64,000 nt of DNA, taken from positions 96,901,411-96,965,410 of the forward strand of contig NC_084795.1 in NCBI RefSeq assembly GCF_963169125.1. The letters run 5' to 3'. The stretch comes from Humulus lupulus (lineage: Eukaryota; Streptophyta; Magnoliopsida; Rosales; Cannabaceae). The position numbers and the translations under genes were made by a program. Below are positions 1-11,166 of this stretch, in pieces. Below the pieces are notes generated by a model. That model did no database searches, was not told where the DNA came from, and saw only the letters and a list, made by a program, of their open reading frames with translations. Position 1 is the first letter of the stretch. Each line of letters starts with the position of its first letter.

Positions 1-414
1 TCTTAGTTTATTGCAACCACTGAACAATTGTCTGTCTGCATCTCTAACCATACTATCAAATTTTTCTGGATTATGAAAAAACTCTTCTTGTGCTTCATCA
101 AGCAATTCTATAGGATGATCATCAAAATCATTACTCTCAAAATTATCTACACCTCGCCTACCTAATGGATATTGGTCATCATTTAATAATTCTCCATGCC
201 AATACCATTTACTATAACTCATATCAAATCCCCGACAAAATACATGATCCTTTATCATGGTAATATTCCCCTTTACTCCATTACCACAATCGATACAAGG
301 ACAACGAATTTTTTGTGGATCACTACAATTCTTTAGGCAAAACTCTAAAAATTTGTTGAATCCATCTTGAAATTGTGATGTTTCTCTCCTCTCAAGCATC
401 CATGATTTATCCAT
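1..414 (-). CDS. CACTA transposase N-terminus (Transpos_assoc domain), partial
   Basis: The frame opens with ATG at 414-412 and stays open for 138 codons to the window edge. The start MDKSWMLERR, a Cys/His set of the form CPC-x2-C (around residues 38-43) and the later FDMSYSKWYWHGE segment match the plant transposase-associated domain (Pfam Transpos_assoc). That domain sits at the N-terminus of En/Spm-type transposases and is thought to help bind DNA. An acidic linker follows. No stop or frameshift is visible, so this part could still be coding, but the catalytic DDE domain is outside the window. The long leader (415-2271) holds tandem repeats and the subterminal hairpins. Family assignment is firm; activity is unknown. 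Confidence 0.85.
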   Translation of the reverse strand, partial: MDKSWMLERRETSQFQDGFNKFLEFCLKNCSDPQKIRCPCIDCGNGVKGNITMIKDHVFCRGFDMSYSKWYWHGELLNDDQYPLGRRGVDNFESNDFDDHPIELLDEAQEEFFHNPEKFDSMVRDADRQLFSGCNKLR

Positions 415-460
415 ACTAATAACAATATTAAATTCCTAATAAGTTAGAAAAAAACTTATA

Positions 461-871
461 TTAGGTTCTAGTCTTATAAATTTTTTAAAAAATTCGACAG
501 AGTATCCTCTGTTTCTATAGAATACCTTAATTTCATAATTACCTATAAAACCAATACAAACAAACACAATAATCAAGCATAGATGAATCCATCATTATTA
601 GGTTCTAGTCTTATAAATTTTTAAAAAAAATTGGCAGAGTATCCTCTGTTTCTATAGCATACCGTAATTTCATAATTACCTATAAAACCATTTAAAACAA
701 ACACAATAATCAAGCATAGATGAATCCATCATTATTAAGTTCTAGTCTTATAAAATTTTTAAAAAATTCAGCAGAGTATCCTCTATTTCTATAGCATACC
801 GCAATTTAAAAATTTCCTATAACAACAACACAAACAAACACAATAATCAAGCATAAATCAATCCATCCTTA
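461..871. repeat. Three tandem copies of a 137-bp unit
   Basis: The unit starts with TTAGGTTCTAGTCTTATAAA at 461, 598 and 735, giving a period of exactly 137 bp. Copies 1 and 2 are very similar; copy 3 diverges more toward its end. Each contains a segment CAGAGTATCCTCT and ends with an ATCAAGCATA block. The array lies between the transposase ATG and the element terminus, so it is probably part of the transposon's 5' leader. Confidence 0.9.
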
Positions 872-1802
872 TATCACCACAGCACGCAAATTTCCCAGAG
901 CCTACTTCACTAATTTTCAAACATAACTTTCACTACATCTAATATGCATGATTACATTAGTCTTATCTTTATACATAAATCTTGTAGTAATATAAATAAA
1001 AAAAAATAACTAACCTTCAATATTAATCTTCAATGCACTCGAAATGAACAACAAAGTTCACCACTCAATCAACGACCCTACTAAAACATTACATAATTAG
1101 TAAACTACATAATTAATTATCAAACCAATAAATAAAAAAAATCAAACTAGTTAATGAAACTAATGAACAACACTTTGATCATCTTCAACCTATTTATTTT
1201 TTTTCAAATATTTAAAAAAAAAATTTATCTATTGTCACAATTTCGAAAATTCACTAATATACATATATATATATATTTATAATAAACCTAATTTTTATCA
1301 CATCATTTAAACTAACAAAATAAACAAATAATTATAAAAATTAACAAAATATTAATTATATTAATTATAAAATTTAACAAAATATTAAATATATTAATTA
1401 TAAAATTCGGAATAATAAAAAAAAACATAGAAAAATAAAAAATTATCATCAAAACCACATTATAGTAATCTATACCTGTTTTGAAGCTCAAAATCCCCTT
1501 GCAATGACAAAAATCCGATCAAAATCCGGCAAGAAACACCAAGAAACAAGGGAGAAAATACCCACGGCCAAATGCCTTTTTTTCTCTAAAAAACAAAAAA
1601 AAAATAGATTTTTGGACTATATTTCGGTTTATAGTGTAGAAATGTAGCAAGAAATAAAGAAAAAAAAAGGTTTAGAGAATGAAAATGGGTGTTGGCTCAC
1701 GGTTGTTAATGGAGGTTTTTGAGGGTTTTGTGCACAAAGGAGAGAGGAGGGTTTGAGAGAGATGACCGTTCGGGGAGATGAAAAGGGTTATAAAACCCTT
1801 TT

Positions 1803-2252
1803 ACTTCGGTTTTTAGGTAAAAACCGAAGTGAAAGTAGACTTTCCACTTCGGTTTTTACCTAAAAACCGAAGTTAAAGGTCCATAAGTGGAAAGTGGAAA
1901 GTGCCAAGCCCGTGTATTATGTGCACATTTAATTTCGGTTTTTAGGTAAAAACCGAAGTGGAAAGTGCACTTTCTACTTCGGTTTTTACATAAAAACCGA
2001 AGTTAAAGGTGCACAAGGGTCGCGTTTGGCTCGGCCATTTTTTTGCATTTTTATTATCTCTAAACATAATACACGGGCTTGTGCAACCAAACACGACCAT
2101 CTTCACTATGAATTTTTCACTTCGTTTTTTTTTAAAAAGCGAAGTAGTATGTAATTTTTTTCAGAACGCCAATTTCAAAAGCGAAGTAAAAGAGTTTGAA
2201 AATGTTTTTACTTCAGTTTTTTTGTATGATCACTATAAAAACCGATGTAAAA
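1803..2252. repeat. Subterminal hairpin repeats of the CACTA element
   Basis: Near-perfect palindromes built from ACTTCGGTTTTTA and its complement occur at 1803-1830, 1846-1873, 1931-1959 and 1976-2003. Decayed copies lie at 2119-2145 and around 2210-2252. The loops are 4 bp or so (AGGT, ACCT, ACAT). They lie within about 470 bp of the CACTA terminus, which is where transposase-binding subterminal repeats are expected. Confidence 0.85.
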
Positions 2253-2271
2253 GCCTATATTTCTAGTAGTG

Positions 2272-2982
2272 TATATAAAAGAATAATATAAACATATTAA
2301 ATAAAAAATTAAACCAAAACACTATTTATGATTTTTTTTAAATATATAATATGATAACCTTTTTAATCATAAATGATAATTTTTTTAATAAAAATAAAAA
2401 TTATGTATTATATTTTACATTATTATAATAATATTTTATATTATTTTTAATTTATATTAATATAAGTATTTAATATCTAGTTTTGTATTAAATATTGTTA
2501 TAATAATATTCTATAATATTTGAATTCATATTAATATAATTAGTAAAAAATTAGGATTATATATTATTGTCATAATAATATTTTATAACATTTAAATTTA
2601 TATTAATATAATTTTTAAATATGTAGTCTATTATATATTATTATAATAATGATATTTTATAATTTTGAATTTGAATTTATATTAATATAATTATTATATA
2701 TGTAGTCTTATATTAAATATTATTATAATAATGATATTTTATAATATTTGAATTTATTGTATTGTAATGTAATTAATAAATATATATTTTAAGTTAGTTT
2801 TAAAGATATATTCCGTTAAATATTTAGAATATTCCGTCAAAATTAACAAAACAAATCGTTAAAACTAAGAATTTTCGTTTTCTACACACTTTTTAAATAG
2901 AAGAGATAATATATATAATAATTACATAATGATTATATTAATAAATAATTTTTTTAATTTTTTTAAAAAAATTATTAGTTTA
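2272..2982. other. AT-rich spacer
   Basis: The segment is strongly AT-rich and has no gene. Between about 2400 and 2770 there is a decayed tandem pattern in which TATTATAATAATATTTTATA and ATTTATATTAATATAAT recur at roughly 90-bp spacing. Nothing else is recognisable. Confidence 0.6.
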
Positions 2983-2987
2983 ATTCT

Positions 2988-4408
2988 TGTTGACGGTGAA
3001 ATCTCGTCAACGAAATTAGATCGGAAAACTCAAAGGTAAGTCAGGTGATGTTTCTATAAGAACTGAGAATAAACTTTAAGGAAAAGTTAACACAGATAAA
3101 TGATGGAGCAAGTCTTGATATATTTCTCAATAGCCTCTGCTTACAATGAATTTTCCAACCCCTCATTCTGAGGGGTCAAGCTCCTTTTATAGTTGGGCTC
3201 TAATGGGCCCTGGGTACATGGTGGTCCAGGGGACCAGATGGTACACAAGTACACTAACAGGAGAGTGGTTCCAGGGGTAGTAGTGTCGGCTCTGGTACAA
3301 GGTCAGAGATCATGGGAGCACCTCACCTCCTGTACCTGGTCATGCCTCCACTACCTGCCTGGTACGGGTGTCAGAGGAGTGGCTGGTGAGGACCACAGAT
3401 GGTACTTTGTTCGTACCTCCACTACTCATCTGACGTGGGTACTATGTCCGTACTCTAACTCCTTTCAGTTCGTCAGTGGACTCCGTACCTCATGAGATCA
3501 ATGCCATGTGACCCTCATTTGCAAGGCATAGATGCGAGGTGGTAATGAACCATGCACTGGCCGTGCCTTGCAAGGCTCCTAGTGGCGAAGGGCCTAGCTA
3601 TACTTGTCTCCTTGCGGCATGGATCCAGACTAGTGACGTGATGGTGCAACGGCCTCCCGAGAAGATGGTGGCCTACGGGCCTCGCTGGGGGCGTGCGCGC
3701 ATGAAGGCCTCGCTGGGGGCGCGCGCGCATGAGGGCCTCGCTGGGGGCGCGCGGCTGATGGCCTCGCTGGGGGCGCGCACATGGAGGGCCTCGCTGGTGG
3801 CGCGTGCCTGATGGCCTCGCTAGGGGGCGCGCGCGCATGAGGGCCTCGCTGGGGGCGCGCGGCTGATGGCCTCGCTGGGGGCGCGCGCATGAGGGCCTCG
3901 CTGGTGGCGCGTGCCTGATGGCCTTGCTAGGGGGCGCGTGCATGAGGGCCTCGCTGGTGGCGCGTGCCTAATGGCCTCACTAGGGGGTGCATGCCTGATG
4001 GCCCGAGGACCCAATGAGAGTGTAGGCGTATGGGGGTCTAAGTGCGTTCTTTGGGTCTTTTATAAGCGTGGAATATTGAGCATCCACGGGTGTATGTCCC
4101 GGGCGTCTTTGGCAGCGTTTACACGTATGAGTGCATCTTGACCCGTGGGCATGTCAGCCTTGCGCGGGCACGTCGGACCTCACTATGTGAGGGCCTTGTG
4201 CACCTATCCTCTTGCAGTATTCATTGTGGCCCCTTAGCTTAGCAGGGCCAAACCTTGTGGCTCATAATGTGTTGTTTCTCAGGAGATGATCTCTTGTATT
4301 CAACAAGGCCTACAGGCTCGAGCCCAATAACATGAATAAGTGACATTCATCCTTATGTTCCAACGAGGGACTAAAGAGTTTTTATTTGGTGGATTTTTGG
4401 CATCCACA
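2988..4408. mobile_element. Solo LTR, 1421 bp, 5-bp target duplication ATTCT
   Basis: The segment begins TGTTGACGGTGAAATC and ends GCATCCACA, so it has TG..CA ends. It is flanked by identical 5-bp ATTCT at 2983-2987 and 4409-4413. No primer site, polypurine tract or pol is attached, so it is a solo LTR left by recombination between two LTRs. It contains a GC-rich minisatellite (3679-4000). Base composition is very unlike the AT-rich flanks. Superfamily and strand are not certain. Confidence 0.88.
3679..4000. repeat. GC-rich minisatellite, about 12 copies of a 26-29 bp unit
   Basis: Each unit begins GCCTCGCTGGGGGCGCGCG or a near variant and ends with CATGAGG or CTGATG. The two ending types partly alternate, which suggests higher-order duplication of a two-unit block. 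The array gives long but spurious open frames on both strands (Ala/Arg/Pro-rich), because its unit lengths avoid stops. It is not a CRISPR: there are no unique spacers. Confidence 0.9.
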
Positions 4409-4413
4409 ATTCT

Positions 4414-4993
4414 TAAAATAGAAACTTTATAAATAATATATTCTTAACATAATATTATAACATGTCACTCAAAAAGTAACCACTTACGTAACCATTAAAA
4501 ACTCCTCCATATATATAATTAATGTTACCAGCCATGGAGAAGAATAAAGAACATAACATAGGCAAAAGTGCTCAATTTATACATTTGTAGAGTATCAACA
4601 AGCTTTATATATTTTTTTATTATAAGAATAATTTTTATTTATTGTTCTTGAAATATCTTAATTGCTTCAAATAAGTTTTTTAACAACTATATTTGTAGAA
4701 TTAATGTTAATACAACACATTGATAAACATATACCTATATAATTAATAGATATGTACATATTTATACGCCAGCTATGGAAAAGAAAAAAGAAAAGAACAT
4801 GGGCAAAAGTGTTCTATAAATTGATTTTATATAATATTAATTCATTTGTATTCAACTTCCAATTGGAATGGGCCTGAATATTTAAGTTGACTTAAATATA
4901 AAATTCACCCACACAGACTCTTTCAATTCGAATATTTAGTGTTTTGGTTTCATTCTTTACATTGCAGAATTCAGGAAAAGAAAACCAGAAAAG
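4414..4993. other. Upstream region of the P450 pseudogene, with a direct duplication
   Basis: No gene is seen. A segment around 4530-4582 (CATGGAGAAGAATAAAGAAC, then GGCAAAAGTG) recurs in diverged form at 4768-4820 (CTATGGAAAAGAAAAAAGAA, then GGCAAAAGTG), about 240 bp apart. The DNA is AT-rich with several TATATA stretches, so I cannot choose a TATA box. Confidence 0.5.
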
Positions 4994-6820
4994 ATGACTA
5001 TAACAAGAGATTTTGTACTAATAATATTTGCTAACTTTCTTTGTTTGTGTCTTCTCTTAGCTCTGATCAAGATCTTCCACAAACGATGGTGGGCACCAAC
5101 TAGCTTACAGTATCAAATGAGTTTGAGAGGAATCAAAGGCCCTTCTTATAGATTCATCCATGGAAGCACCAAAGATATCTTGAGCATGCACAAGGAAGCC
5201 AGGGCCTCACCTTTTGGTTTGTCGCATGACATATTTCCAAAACTTCAGCCTCATATTCACTATTGGACTAAATTATATGGTAAAAGAAACTCTTATTGCA
5301 CTATGATTATGGGTATGACTAGTTGAATTTGGTTACAAAAGTTTGATTTTAAGCTTTTGTAGTAAGTTCAGTCTTTTTTATGACACAGGAAAGAACTTTC
5401 TTCAGTGGGATGGTTCTAAACCTCAGTTGGTTATAACAGAGACAGAACTGGTGAAAGAGATACTGAATGATAGAGATGGAGCCTATTCCAAAGGAAAGAT
5501 AAAACCCTTTTTGAAGCAGTTATTAGGAGATGGGCTTGTGATTTCTGAAGGTGAAAAGTGGGCAAAAGCCCTTATTTGAACTCTTATATAGTCAATATGA
5601 TGTTTCGAAGTATGTCATGGGATTTGTTTTTTTTTTTTTTTTTTAATTCATTTGGGAACAGAGGATGATTCCAGCAATGATTAATGGGGTTGAAGCCATG
5701 TTAGAAAGATGGAAATGTCAAGAAGGAAAAGAGGTTGAAGTGTTTGAAGAGTATAGGTTCTTAACTTCAGAAGTGATTTCCAGGACAGCATTTGGGAGCA
5801 ATTACTTAGAAGGGAAGAAAACTTTTGAGATGATAAGTAGGTTGACCTTATTGGCTTCCAAAAATTTTTACAATCAAAGTTTTCCTGTCATCAGGTAAAG
5901 TATTTACTTCATTAATGCTTGCTTGCTGAGCACATAATTTCTGCTAAGCACAATAGTTATTTTGATCCATATTGCAGTAGGTTGTTCAGAAACCATGATC
6001 AGACAGAATCAGAGAAGCTTAAGAAAGAAGTTCACCAGTTGATAGTAAATTTAATTAAGAAAAAAGAAGAAAAAGTAGTGAGTGGAGAGGACAGCTATGG
6101 GAATGATTTTCTTGGATTGCTGGTAAAGGCTCACCATGAAGCCAACCAGAACCTGAGAATTTCAGTGGATGATGTGGTTGATGAGTGCAAGACATTTTAC
6201 TTTACTGGGCAAGAAACCACTAATAGTTTACTTGCTTGGACTGTGTTTCTTCTATCAGTCCACACTGATTGGCAAGAAGAAGTAAGAAAAGAGGTTCTTA
6301 GTCTATTTGGAAGACAAAATCCAAACCCAGATGACTTAGTAAAACTTAAAACTGTAAGATAATTAACTTTTTAATGTGACCAAAAGTTTCATTTTTTTGA
6401 ATTTCTGATATGTTTTCTGTAATTCATTTCTAAACAGATGGGCCTGATCATTAATGAGTCTCTAAGACTATATCCCCCAGTGATTAGTATTTCCAGCTAA
6501 TATTAGCTTGTTCATTTCAAATTTAGCAATTCACCATGACCCTCAAATATGCGGAGAACATGCGCATCTTTTCAAACCAAATAGATTCTCAGAAGGAGTT
6601 GCTAAAGCTACTAATAATAACATTGCTGCATTCTTACCCTTTGGAATAGGACATCGAAACTGTGTTGGATTGAACTTTGCCATTGCGGAAGCAAGGATTG
6701 CACTGACGATGATTTTACAACGCTGCCTTAACATTATCCCCGGTCTATGTTCACTCGCCAGTTCAGGTTCTCACAAACAGACCACAATATGGAGTTCAAG
6801 TAATTCTACATCCATTTTGA
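4994..6820 (+). pseudogene. CYP749A-like: Cytochrome P450 pseudogene, CYP749A-like (CYP72 clan)
   Basis: The five exons match those of the intact neighbour: 4994-5279, 5389 to about 5570, 5662-5894, 5978-6353 and 6438-6820. The membrane anchor, the I-helix motif TGQETT, the ESLR helix-K motif and the heme loop FGIGHRNCVG are all still readable. Three lesions break it. The end of exon 2, with the C-helix WxxxR arginine and the splice donor, is deleted, leaving a TGA at 5577. About 41 nt are lost in exon 5 after LYPPVISI, giving a frameshift and stop near 6497. A further shift near 6725-6740 scrambles the last 30 residues, although the homologous codons to the TGA at 6818-6820 are still visible in another frame. 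A full-length enzyme cannot be made. The good preservation elsewhere suggests the loss was recent. Confidence 0.9.
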
Positions 6821-7377
6821 AGGCCAAATTTGCATGTGTTATAAGGTTACTTGACATTCTTATCCATTGTAAAGTAATTGCTAGAAGACATACTGAAAGC
6901 TCAAAATTGCTTTATAAACTACTTTTACTTTTCCTGCTCTGTTTGCTTTTTTATATCTTTGAAGACTTGTAGTAGTATTTATTTATTAATTTTTTTGGAG
7001 GGGAACTTTTAGTAGTATTTTTCCAGCTACATGGAAATTTCAAGGTACTATAGTCATCAATATTGACTAATTGTCCTTGTTGGTTACGTAATTAAATTTC
7101 TTCGTAAGTTTTTGTTTGCATTATTTTTATGAGCTAATAGACATCCTCCCCTGCTGCTTGTCAAAAGGAGAATGACTTAATCAAATTTGAATGGGATTGA
7201 GAATAAAATATTGATGAGGGACCCATAATCTATTGATGATAAGGTCCAATTAAAGCTAACACCAAGTACCATTAGAAAGGGCAAAAAATATCCGAGTCTC
7301 TTCACCATAGAGATTAGAGTTTAAGAGAACAAGAGAGGCTTGAATATACTGATAATTTTGTGAAAAGAAAGAAAAAG
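6821..7377. other. Spacer between the two P450 copies
   Basis: This holds the 3' flank of the pseudogene and the upstream region of the intact copy. No gene and no clear repeat are visible. A GTG-initiated extension upstream of 7378 is not used in plants, so the ATG at 7378 is taken as the start. Confidence 0.5.
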
Positions 7378-9381
7378 ATGAGAGGGGTGAGTGATCTAAA
7401 TGTCCTTATTTTAGGCTTTATTTTCTTGTGTCTTTCCTTAGCTCTAATCAAGATCTTGCACATGCTATGGTGGGCTCCAATGAGGGTAAAATATTTGATG
7501 GGTTTACAAGGAGTGAAAGGTCCTCCTTATAGATTCATCCATGGAAGCACCAAAGAGATTATGAGCATGCAAAAAGAAGCCATGGCCAAACCTTTGGGTT
7601 TATCCAATAACATATACCCTAAACTTCTGCCTCACGTTCACTGTTGGACCAACTTATATGGTAACACATACTCTTGTCACTTTGGCTCTCTGAATCTTGC
7701 TTGGTAAAGATTTCCTTTTTTTTATAAGCTATATTTTGGTCTCCCACTGCAGGAAAGAATTATCTTCAGTGGTATGGTAAGCAACCTCAATTAGCTGTTA
7801 CTGAACCAGAGTTGATCAAAGAAATACTGAGTGATAGACAAAGACTCTATCCAAAAAACAAGCCTCAACTGTTTGTCAAGAAGCTATTGGGTGATGGTCT
7901 TGCCTCATCTCAAGGTGAGAAGTGGGCGAAAATGCGGAAAATCGCCAATCATGCCTTCCAAACAGAGAGCTTGAAAGTAAGTTTTGTTTCTTAAACTGTT
8001 ATCTTTCTAGTTAAAGACCGCACCAAGAGACTAGCATTTAATCTTCATGTCATGAAGTCTACAGAAACTACAAGCTATGCATCATGCCATAAGAAACTCA
8101 CAATTAAACCAGAAACTTAATACAAAAAATGGGATTCTTGGTAGGGTATGATTCCTGCGATGATTTCCAGTGCTGAAACCATGTTAGAAAGATGGAAATG
8201 TCATGAAGGTAAAGAGGTTGAAGTGTACGAGGACTTTAGATTGTTGACTGCAGAAGTCATTTCCAGGACAGCTTTTGGGAGCAGTTACTTGGAAGGGAAG
8301 AACGTATTTGAGATGTTAGTGAAGTTAACCGCTATAACTTCCAGAAACTTAGTCAAACAAAGGTTTCCTGGTTTAAGGTAAATTTGTTTGTTTTAACTCA
8401 ATAGACATGTTAAGCAATAGCAAAATTCTCTTAGCTCTTACTAAGAATTAAGAAAGTATTTCTTGTTTATTTATTTTGCAGTATGTTTTTTAAAACTCAT
8501 GATCAGATAGAATCAGAGAAGCTCGAAAAAGGAATACGGGACTCCATATTAAAGATAATTAAGAAAAGGGAAGAGAGTATAATGAATAGAGAAGAAGATG
8601 GCTTTGGCAGTGATTTTCTTGGAGTACTACTGAAGGCTCATCACGATGCCAACATAAACCAGAGGATTTCAGTAGATGATATGGTGGATGAATGCAAGAC
8701 GTTTTATTTTGCTGGGCAGGAAACAACTAATACATTACTTGGGTGGTCTGTATTTCTTCTGGCAGTACATACAGATTGGCAAGAGAAAGCAAGAAATGAG
8801 GTGCTTGAAATATTCGGGAAACAAAATCCAAATGCAGATGGCATAACAGAACTTAAATCTGTAAGAAAGTTAATTCCCACTTGTCTAGATAGCAAAACAA
8901 TATCAATTGTTGTTTACTTTCTGATTCCATTCTATGATTCCCATGCGTGCAGATGGGCTTGATCATCAATGAGACCCTACGGTTATATTCACCAGTAGTT
9001 GTAATGTCAAGAAAAGTTGAAAGCGAAGTGAAATTAGGAAAGCTCAACCTTCCAGCAAATACAGTTTTGTACATACCAATCCTAGCACTACACCATGATC
9101 CTGAAATCTGGGGAGATGATGTTCATCTTTTCAAACCAGAGAGATTCTCTCAGGGAGTTTCTAAAGCTACAAAAGACAACATGGCTGCTTTCCTTCCCTT
9201 TGGAATGGGACCTCGAACTTGTTTAGGCTTTAATTTTGCCATCAATGAAGCAAAGATAGTTTTGGCAATGATTCTGCAACGCTATAGCTTCACCTTGTCC
9301 CCGGCGTATGTCCATTCGCCAGTTCAGATTCTCACAACTCGCCCACAGCATGGAATTCAAGTGATCCTACAGCCGCTTTGA
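7378..9381 (+). CDS. CYP749A-like: Cytochrome P450, CYP749A-like monooxygenase (CYP72 clan), intact
   Basis: The exons are 7378-7660, 7753-7976, 8145-8377, 8482-8860 and 8953-9381. All introns are GT..AG, and the joined frame is 1548 nt (515 residues), normal for the family. The parts in order are: an N-terminal hydrophobic ER anchor (about residues 5-25), the C-helix WAKMR, the I-helix oxygen-activation motif AGQETT, the helix-K motif ETLR, FKPERF, and the heme loop FGMGPRTCLG with the cysteine thiolate ligand. The protein should act on the cytosolic face of the ER and take electrons from NADPH-P450 reductase. CYP72-clan enzymes oxidise terpenoids, hormones and other lipophilic compounds; the substrate here is unknown. 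A broken tandem copy lies 557 bp upstream in the same direction. The subfamily name comes from remembered sequence likeness and could be a near relative. Confidence 0.93.
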
Positions 9382-10572
9382 AGCCTAAGTTAAGTACGCG
9401 ACTGGAAACTAATTACCTTGGGTGCAAACAATGTTTTACACCATTTTCTAAAAGAAAATATTTAAAGAGTGAGTTGTTGTGTTGTCCTAAAACTGGTATC
9501 TTTGCTTCACAACATTTGCTAAAATAAATATTCAAATAGTTGTTGTGTTGTATCTAAATCTAATATCAATCTCTCCATTGTTTGCTTTTAGTTGTTAGTT
9601 TTTTTCTAAGTAGTAAGAGTGACTATATCAACATTAAGATTGAATAGGAACAATAATATTATTATCTAGTCTAAGGCCATGCTTATTTAATCCACATGTC
9701 GATTAAAAATACAACCGACATGAGATAGGAATGCTCCAGAAGTTTTGACAATAAAGCTTTAATGTTATAAAAGATTACACCTAGTTCATTTAGATACTTT
9801 GAATTATTGTTGATTGCTTGCACTAAAGAGAGTCTCAATATACAACTTGAATTGGTAGACCAATAGCATGAGCCCAATTTAGTCTCACCAATAGAGCAAG
9901 AGCTACAACTTGAAAGAATGATAAACCACCAATAAGACAAACAAAGATGGTGAGTTTCAATACAGATGGTCAGTGGAATCATCAAATCATGTTATACAAT
10001 GTATGGTCAGGGAAATATTTGGTTTATCTCTTGAACTCAAAAGCTTGAAAATGGCAAAAGTGAGGAAGAAAAGGTTTTGGCCTTGGTTTTACCCAATTCA
10101 AGATGATCTCAACTGTGCATTTCAAAAGGATAGGTACTTGAGTACCGTGGAACGGTCTTAATTAATGACGTACTCGAATGGGAAAAAGTTGAAAGGACAT
10201 TGATTGACGCCTTAGAATGACAACAGACTCACTAGGCGAATGACACATGTCGTCAACATTTAATGCTGTCAGATGAAGAGTCTTAAAGAAGTCTCCATTG
10301 TGTTGAGCACAAGCAGAGATTTGGGGGCAAATGTTGCTCGTATTTTTCTAAATCCTCTCATGTGAGGCGTTCTCGGGGATACATGATCATCTCGATACAC
10401 GTGTAACACTTAGAGTGAATTATTTGAGGCTCGACAAGTGGTTTGTCATGTGATTATCCAATTCCCTAGTAGACAACCAATGCTACTCGCGACGCACCAA
10501 AGTTGAAGGCCGACTAGCTCCTTGGGCAATGACTACTTGCATCCAACCCTTATTTCCCCAAAGGGATTACTA
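9382..10572. other. Degraded intergenic DNA with a possible LTR relic
   Basis: No gene is supported. Around 10320-10331 a purine-rich TTTGGGGGCAAA is followed directly by TGTTGCTCG, as a polypurine tract is followed by a 3' LTR. The next 200 bp could be LTR remnant. No matching copy or target duplication was found, so this is tentative. Short open frames at 9683-9985 and 9973-10161 have no recognisable features. Confidence 0.35.
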
Positions 10573-11141
10573 GGGTTGTTCAGTAGTTAGTTTGATATTT
10601 TTCAACATGCAACCCATCCAATTAACCAAGAACTAGTATCTAACTTGATAAACATTGTGAGCGGGCTAACTTGCCCAACTTACGTAGCTTTCTTTTTTTT
10701 AATAAAAAATCCTAAAATTTAAATTTCTTATTAAATTATTTCATTGTTGAAATTCAATACAAAATGTATCTTTGTAAATATTAAAGAGTAGTTAAAAGAC
10801 TTGGAGATAAATTTAAAAAGAAAAGATAATTTCTTTTATAAATTAGTTTATATTTATTGTAAAAAGATAATATAATAAATTAATTGAAAATAAAATTTAA
10901 TATTTATGTATTTATATATTTGAGCAATTTCTAAAGCATTAATTGAATTAAAATTTAAACATCACTAATTTATAAATATAAATTGTATATATTAAAAAAC
11001 TAATAAATAATCAAATAAATAAATATAAGCTTAATTGGGTGGGTTAGAAAAATGCTCATGTTTTTCAGGTTGTGTTTTTCTTGGAATTAGATTGAGTGGG
11101 TTAATTAGATTGTGCGGGTTGCAAATTTTTTGAACAGCCTG
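10573..11141. mobile_element. Possible non-autonomous hAT-like element
   Basis: The left end GGGTTGTTCAG and the right end (reverse complement GGCTGTTCAAA) form an inverted repeat. The similarity continues inward: both arms carry a GCAACCC block and then AATTAACC about 30-45 bp in. Plant hAT elements commonly start with a GGGCTGTTCA-like terminus. I cannot find a convincing 8-bp target duplication, so the boundaries are approximate. There is no transposase. Confidence 0.4.
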
Positions 11142-11166
11142 TAACAATGCCCTATTCCTTTCTCTT

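Larger units (their letters stand above)
1..2271 (-). mobile_element. CACTA (En/Spm) transposon, terminal part
   Basis: This is the right-hand, transposase-5' end of a CACTA transposon; the rest lies off the left edge. Three things support it: a minus-strand N-terminal transposase-associated domain (1-414), a terminus reading CACTACTAGAAATATAGGC on the minus strand (2253-2271), and a subterminal zone of repeated hairpins with the unit ACTTCGGTTTTTA (about 1803-2252). CACTA elements typically show this layout, with subterminal repeats that bind the transposase. The base triplet after the end is TAT, so the 3-bp target duplication should be TAT, but the other end is not visible. Confidence 0.85.

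Noticed and set aside
461..871. A CRISPR array
   Set aside because: The repeats are contiguous 137-bp units without unique spacers, in a plant transposon.
3515..4141. Several long open frames on both strands in the GC-rich array
   Set aside because: They arise from a minisatellite whose units lack stops. They are repetitive Ala/Arg/Pro strings with no domain, and both strands are equally open.
9683..9985. Minus-strand 100-aa ORF as a gene
   Set aside because: Low-complexity hydrophobic/Ser-Cys composition with no recognisable motif, and in degraded DNA.
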